Assembly (NCBI GenBank): GCA_019359615.1
Contig: JAHHHA010000002.1
Span: 1 to 64,000 of the forward strand
Source of the DNA: Cyanosarcina radialis HA8281-LM2
Lineage (GTDB): Bacteria > Cyanobacteriota > Cyanobacteriia > Cyanobacteriales > CCAP-1448
Direction of reading: 5' to 3'
DNA: 64,000 nt
Below are positions 60,077 through 64,000 of the stretch, one piece after another (positions within the stretch are counted from its first letter, which is position 1; each line of letters begins with the position of its first letter). Below the pieces are notes generated by a model. That model saw only the letters and a program-made list of their open reading frames with translations, ran no database searches and was not told the origin of the DNA. The position numbers and the translations under genes were made by a program.

Positions 60077-60778
60077 TTAGTTGTTTAACCGATCGATCTC
60101 TTGCCGGACGATCGCCCCAATTTGTAAAGCTTGACCGATTAAATCTGCATACTCGTTAGCCTGACTGTTAACTTGCAAATGTTGTAGGGTAGCTAAGTTA
60201 GATTCAATATTAGCAAATAGCTCGTAACGACGAGCAATAAACCGCTGGTGTTTTCTCAGAATTCTTTCGGTCATCAAAGCACAAACTAAAGTTTCTCTGG
60301 TGGCATTCAGGGCCTCGATCGCTTGGTGGCGCTCGCTCAACACTATTCCAGAATTGCTCGCGGCGCTTAATTCGTCAACAATCTGCACTCCTTGGATAAT
60401 CTCATTGTGTCGATCGACTTCATCGAGCAACCGGGCCAGAGCTTTCATTTCTTTGACTTTGAACCACATATATAGATTCCACAAACAGGCGATCGCGACT
60501 GATATTCCTAAAGTAATTCCCAAAAATGGAACTGTATTATTACTATCTTCTGTAAACCCATTGAAGTTACGAGCAACGATTAATCCGACAGGCAGACAAA
60601 AAATTATAATTAAGCCAAAAACAAATAGTTCGGTTAGTAAGAACGACAGTATTCTTTTGGGATAGCGCCAGAGAGACGATCTGTAGACCTTTCCCATAAA
60701 AGTATCGCTGATTTCTAGCCCTACGATCTTTTCTAATTCGCTATATTTAATAATTAAATCTATTAGATCGTTGGTCAT
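60077..60778 (-). CDS. membrane protein of unknown function (two TM segments)
   Basis: A 233-residue protein with two TM helices (SFLLTELFVFGLIIIFCLPVGLIVA and FLGITLGISVAIACLWNLYMWF) followed by a long helical cytoplasmic part (ALARLLDEVDRHNEIIQGVQIVDEL; IEALNATRETLVCALMTERILRKHQRFIARRYELFANIESNLATL). No family is recognised. It could be paired with the next membrane gene on the same strand, 161 bp upstream. Confidence 0.65.
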   Translation of the reverse strand: MTNDLIDLIIKYSELEKIVGLEISDTFMGKVYRSSLWRYPKRILSFLLTELFVFGLIIIFCLPVGLIVARNFNGFTEDSNNTVPFLGITLGISVAIACLWNLYMWFKVKEMKALARLLDEVDRHNEIIQGVQIVDELSAASNSGIVLSERHQAIEALNATRETLVCALMTERILRKHQRFIARRYELFANIESNLATLQHLQVNSQANEYADLIGQALQIGAIVRQEIDRLNN

Positions 60779-60796
60779 GGTTTAGATTGAAGTTTT

Positions 60797-60898
60797 TAAT
60801 AAAAACCACAGATGGACACAGATAAGCTAAAGAGCATCTAATTTGGATATTTAAATTGAGTTTAACTCTTGTGGGGTAGGCATCCTGCCTGCCTCACC
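60797..60898. repeat. ACAGAT tandem unit and R2-type core
   Basis: Bases 60800-60826 repeat the AACCACAGATGGACACAGAT unit of 2377-2408, and 60868-60898 repeat the GTGGGGTAGGCATCCTGCCTGCC core of 54275-54313. Confidence 0.6.
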
Positions 60899-60939
60899 GA
60901 TCTAAATGCAGATCGGCTTAAGAATGAGATTTATCGATT

Positions 60940-61665
60940 TTAATTAGCGCCCAGCAAGGTAAGAACTGCCCGAAATACTTGGGCGTAAAAATTACCTTCA
61001 ATATTTCGGAATAGCTGAAATGGTTCGCTAGGTGCGCCAAAAAATGGTCTGAGAGTCCATCCTAACTGACTGCCGACTAGTCCGTAGAGAATTAACCAAA
61101 ATTGCAACAGGCGATCGCGCGTTTGTTGATTGGCATATTCTGGCTTGACTTCTTCGCTTTCGCTTTTAAGTTCGCTATTAGCTGCTATTTTAGTTAGAGA
61201 TTGCATCCCATCATAAAATAACTTTACGCCTACGATGCCCGTAAAACTAAAAATACCTACATTTAATAATTGAAAAAATAAATAATCGTGAATGGAAACC
61301 AGAATAAATAAAGTAATTGGGGCAAAACTAAACAGCAGCACGCTAATTACAGAAACAGTAGTCAAACTAAGAGCAGCATATTGACCAAAAGTAAGCGCCG
61401 AGCCAAACAGAATGTCAAAAAAATATAAAGTGGGCAAGCAAATAATAAGAGTAATTAAATACAAAGCAGGGAGTTTTACCGCCGATGACAGCGATTGCAT
61501 CCAGCTATGAGATGCGCCAATAATTGCTCCGTAGATGGCTAAAAATACCGAACTGGCAACCAATAGAGAAAAAATCTTGCTTTCGAGCTTGATACCTTTA
61601 CTAATTTCGATGAGAAAATTAGTGCGATCGCGCAACAAGTTAATTAAGACGGCAAAAGGATTCAT
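60940..61665 (-). CDS. polytopic membrane protein of unknown function
   Basis: A 241-residue protein with about six TM helices, e.g. IFSLLVASSVFLAIYGAIIGAS, ALYLITLIICLPTLYFFDILFGSALTF, LTTVSVISVLLFSFAPITLFILVSI, and WLILYGLVGSQLGWTLRPFFG. The layout resembles Yip1-type or other small membrane families, but I do not assign one. The gene lies 161 bp upstream of the two-TM protein on the same strand. Confidence 0.7.
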   Translation of the reverse strand: MNPFAVLINLLRDRTNFLIEISKGIKLESKIFSLLVASSVFLAIYGAIIGASHSWMQSLSSAVKLPALYLITLIICLPTLYFFDILFGSALTFGQYAALSLTTVSVISVLLFSFAPITLFILVSIHDYLFFQLLNVGIFSFTGIVGVKLFYDGMQSLTKIAANSELKSESEEVKPEYANQQTRDRLLQFWLILYGLVGSQLGWTLRPFFGAPSEPFQLFRNIEGNFYAQVFRAVLTLLGAN

Positions 61666-61742
61666 CTCATTCCCCGATCGTAACTTGAGATTTAGAGTGA
61701 AATTTAGAGAAGCGATCGAACTCGTATTAATTGTTTGGAAAT

Positions 61743-61768
61743 AGAGACGTTCTGTGAAGAACGTCTCT
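61743..61768. repeat. AGAGACGTT palindrome
   Basis: Stem AGAGACGTTCT/AGAACGTCTCT around GTGA, followed by AACAGG. It may end transcription of the upstream polytopic gene's antisense side, but has no T-run. Confidence 0.6.
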
Positions 61769-61980
61769 AACAGGAGTACGGCTTTCGATCTTCCTATTTC
61801 ATTAGAACTTGCCCTTGACTGATTTCAGGACTGAGAACTTCCTGACTTGTGACTGACTTAGTAACTCATCTGCGGTCTACAATTAGGGATGGTGTAAGAC
61901 TCGATCGGGCGGAAGCATTTAGTGCTTTACTTTACATCGCCCACCTGAAAAGGACTGACTGGTATTCTGAACTCCAGACG

Positions 61981-62004
61981 AGAGACGTTGCATGCAACGT
62001 CTCT
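61981..62004. repeat. AGAGACGTT palindrome, perfect 24-bp form
   Basis: AGAGACGTTGCA/TGCAACGTCTCT, a perfect 24-bp palindrome 45 bp before mtnA. Same family as 49119-49140 and 61743-61768. Confidence 0.7.
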
Positions 62005-62048
62005 ACATTCTGAACTCCTGAACTTCTGTATTCTGAACTTCTGTTTTT

Positions 62049-63095
62049 ATGATCTATCCCGTCATCTGGCAAGAAGATCGCGCCCTACTGATCGATCAAA
62101 ATCGCTTGCCTACCGAATACTCTTTTGTCGAAATCAGCCGCTATGAAGATATGGCGGAGGCGATTAAAACCATGATCGTCAGGGGTGCGCCAGCAATTGG
62201 GGTGGCGGCCGCTTATGGAGTATATCTGGGGGCGAGAGAAATCGACACCGCAGATCGCCAAGAATTTTTGACTCAACTAGAGCAAATTGCCCAAATATTA
62301 GGCCAAACTCGCCCGACAGCGGTGAATTTGTTCTGGGCGATCGCTAGGATGCTGAAAGCTGCCCGTCAGACCGTAGGGCCTGTAGACTATATCAAAACCG
62401 TCTTGCTGGAAACTGCCAAAGAAATTAATGCTGAAGACTTGCAAACTTGTCAGGCAATAGGCGATCGCGGTTTAGAAGTCTTACCTACTCAACCGGAAAA
62501 ATTGTGTCTGCTGACTCACTGTAATGCTGGTGCGTTAGCCACAGCGGGTTACGGTACGGCATTAGGAGTAGTGCGCTCGGCTTGGCGAGAAGGGCGCTTA
62601 GCGAGAGTGTACGCCGATGAAACCCGTCCCCGCCTGCAAGGAGCCAAACTAACCACTTGGGAATGCGTTCGAGAAGGGATTCCCGTCACCGCCATTACCG
62701 ACAGCATGGCCGCCCATTGCATGAAACAGGGTTTAATCGATGCTGTCGTCGTCGGTGCCGATCGCATTGCGGCTAATGGCGATACGGCTAATAAAATCGG
62801 GACTTACAGCTTAGCCTTAGTAGCTAAGGCTCATAACGTGCCCTTCTTCGTCGCCGCCCCCCTATCTACGATCGATTGGGAACTCCCCGACGGCAGCCAA
62901 ATTCCGATCGAGGAACGCCACCCTTCAGAAATCTATCAAGTTGGAGATACCATTTTGTATCCGCCAGGGGTAGAGTTTTACAACCCCGCATTTGATGTGA
63001 CTCCAGCTAATTTAATTGCCGCGATCGTTACCGAATATGGGGCATTCGCCCCCAGTCAACTAAAGGAAAAGTTACATCAACAGCAAGCAGTTTAG
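62049..63095 (+). CDS. mtnA: methylthioribose-1-phosphate isomerase
   Basis: A 348-residue enzyme of the methionine salvage pathway that turns 5-methylthioribose-1-phosphate into the ribulose form. [15 protein letters not shown] binds phosphate, [18 protein letters not shown] holds the catalytic Cys158, and [20 protein letters not shown] holds Asp238; B. subtilis MtnA has Cys160 and Asp240. Length is normal. No other salvage gene is near. The leader is made of tandem repeats. An eIF2B-like paralogue (Rubisco-linked isomerase) is an alternative but MtnA fits better. Confidence 0.95.
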   Translation: MIYPVIWQEDRALLIDQNRLPTEYSFVEISRYEDMAEAIKTMIVRGAPAIGVAAAYGVYLGAREIDTADRQEFLTQLEQIAQILGQTRPTAVNLFWAIARMLKAARQTVGPVDYIKTVLLETAKEINAEDLQTCQAIGDRGLEVLPTQPEKLCLLTHCNAGALATAGYGTALGVVRSAWREGRLARVYADETRPRLQGAKLTTWECVREGIPVTAITDSMAAHCMKQGLIDAVVVGADRIAANGDTANKIGTYSLALVAKAHNVPFFVAAPLSTIDWELPDGSQIPIEERHPSEIYQVGDTILYPPGVEFYNPAFDVTPANLIAAIVTEYGAFAPSQLKEKLHQQQAV

Positions 63096-63109
63096 TTGGC
63101 TAAATATTT

Positions 63110-63391
63110 ATGCCCAAATCGAATCGTCCAGCCGGAGCGAACATCCGCGAACTGGCCCTAAAAAGACGAGTCAAGGCGATCGCTTCTTTTGCTTCCGCAG
63201 GATTAGCCATGATTGATGTAGGTTGGGTTGAACGGAGTGAAACCCAACACTCTTGGGGTGCTGGGTTTCTAGCAACTCAATTCAGTCGTAGAAATTGCTG
63301 GAGTCGATCGGCTATTTCTCCAACTCGAGCGAAATTTCTCACGCCAGGAAGCTTGTACTTCTTCCCAGAATTAAGCACGATCGTCAACTGA
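63110..63391 (+). CDS. possible small gene disrupted by a dispersed repeat
   Basis: An open frame beginning MPKSNRPAGANIRELALKRRVKAIASFASAGLAMI, 14 bp after mtnA. From about codon 36 it runs through the GTAGGTTGGGTT...AACCCAAC repeat (63219-63265) and then antisense to the next gene, so only the first 35 residues look real. They are basic and helical. It may be a truncated gene or chance. Confidence 0.25.
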   Translation: MPKSNRPAGANIRELALKRRVKAIASFASAGLAMIDVGWVERSETQHSWGAGFLATQFSRRNCWSRSAISPTRAKFLTPGSLYFFPELSTIVN

Positions 63392-63993
63392 TACAACTTC
63401 CAACGGCGACGATGAAAATACTCGCCCACTTCAACCGAGTGAATTTCTCGAAGCGCGTATGTTTTGGTACGAGTTCCCAGTAATGTATGGACTTCGCGAA
63501 GGTAGAGATTGCGGGTTTTATCGAGGGTAATGGTTTGCGATCGCACGCCTGCATACAGTACCAAAGGTGCAATTAAGACAAAGGACAACAAAAAGATCGC
63601 TCCTACCCAAAAGCCCTCGCTCCAGCGGGTATCCTCTTCAATTTGGAAAGAGGGAGCCTGGGAATTTAGAAAAGTTTTGATTTTTTGAGCGGCTTCAGGC
63701 TGAAATGTGGGTTGAGAACCCGATTCGATCGCATATTGCGTTTCAAATACCCTAACTTTACTGGACTTGGCAATCAAGGAAATCCAAACTTTTGCGGTTC
63801 CGCCCCCCCGGTTGTTCGACCACTTGGCCGAATCTAGCTTAGCATCGACAACTTGCGGAATCGAGCGATCGGGCACCATCTTCACCAAACCGAGATATTG
63901 AGATTTACTCCACGCGCAATCAACTATTTTGGGTTCGGTTCTTTGGCAAGATAGCCTAGATACGCCAAATTCAGACGAAAACAGCACCAGCAT
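63277..63993 (-). CDS. membrane protein of unknown function, possibly truncated by the window end
   Basis: A 238-residue frame with TM helix EGFWVGAIFLLSFVLIAPLVLYAG and a C-terminal PH-like or YdbT-like beta region (TITLDKTRNLYLREVHTLLGTRTKTYALREIHSVEVGEYFHRRRWKLYQLTIVLNSGKKYKL). The N-terminal part (SCQRTEPKIVDCAWSKSQ) looks like an extracytoplasmic domain whose start is missing; the frame stays open through the window edge, so the true start is probably outside. Function unknown. Confidence 0.7.
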   Translation of the reverse strand: MLVLFSSEFGVSRLSCQRTEPKIVDCAWSKSQYLGLVKMVPDRSIPQVVDAKLDSAKWSNNRGGGTAKVWISLIAKSSKVRVFETQYAIESGSQPTFQPEAAQKIKTFLNSQAPSFQIEEDTRWSEGFWVGAIFLLSFVLIAPLVLYAGVRSQTITLDKTRNLYLREVHTLLGTRTKTYALREIHSVEVGEYFHRRRWKLYQLTIVLNSGKKYKLPGVRNFARVGEIADRLQQFLRLN

Positions 63994-64000
63994 TCCTAGA

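Larger units (their letters stand above)
61666..62048. other. 383-bp intergenic region with palindromes and tandem repeats
   Basis: No gene is supported. It carries the 11-bp stem AGAGACGTTCT/AGAACGTCTCT at 61743-61768, the perfect 24-bp palindrome at 61981-62004, and a tandem (C)TGAACTTC/TGAACTCC series at about 61960-62045 ending at the mtnA start codon. Confidence 0.55.

Noticed and set aside
1-64000. tRNA, rRNA and riboswitches
   Set aside because: Reading the gaps by eye gave no cloverleaf with a TTCGAAT-type arm, no rRNA segment and no cobalamin or other riboswitch core; a covariance-model scan would be needed to be sure.

Overview
The window is chromosomal DNA of a cyanobacterium, probably a filamentous one. 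Direct evidence is psaE (photosystem I), a phycobilin-type heme oxygenase, a CruP-type flavoprotein, DUF1830 and DUF1997 proteins, three HpsA-like pseudopilins, very frequent GCGATCGC (HIP1) octamers, and intergenic regions full of MITE-like palindromes and short tandem repeats. No rRNA, tRNA, CRISPR array, prophage or complete insertion sequence was seen.

Region 1 (1-9.3 kb) is the most unusual part. It is a minus-strand series: a vanadium-dependent haloperoxidase, a ferritin-like (VioB/RebD-type) protein, a BNR/Ycf48-type propeller with a FlgD-like tail, a full-length type-3 copper protein of the arthropod hemocyanin/prophenoloxidase family, a trypsin-like protease fused to a DRGH-type nuclease, and a small acidic protein. 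The three likely oxidative enzymes use V, Fe and Cu, and none of the set has an obvious Sec signal. A 57-bp repeat in inverted copies brackets the protease-nuclease and copper-protein genes.

Region 2 (9.9-23 kb) holds heme oxygenase, a CobW GTPase, three tandem pseudopilin-like proteins, a secreted repeat protein and a DevBCA/MacAB-type exporter. The ATPase of the exporter is separated from adaptor and permease by a MITE-like element, an orphan RHH antitoxin and a broken PIN toxin. The adaptor carries two matched sets of four 26-residue repeats.

Region 3 (23-33 kb) is housekeeping and stress: CruP-like flavoprotein, ArsR regulator beside a rhodanese, psaE-fpg, an O-methyltransferase, RidA, DUF1997, an NAD(P)-binding SDR and a lambda-type lysozyme. 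Region 4 (32-41 kb) has a TacAT-like and a DUF433/DUF5615 toxin-antitoxin pair, a CsoR/InrS-type metal sensor, a LuxR regulator, a short hydrophobic peptide gene, tex and an MFS transporter.

Region 5 (42-64 kb) has a frameshifted NHL-propeller protein, pgk, small cyanobacterial genes, an EVE protein, a PlsY-PEP-synthase-like fusion, aroC with a MntA-HepT module lodged against its 3' end (an 18-codon aroC remnant lies on the far side), an Uma2 protein, ExbB-ExbD, a BtuF-like protein, a META protein, membrane proteins of unknown role and mtnA. Several genes (fpg, the MFS gene, the PlsY fusion) carry in-frame stretches made of the same short repeats that fill the intergenic DNA.
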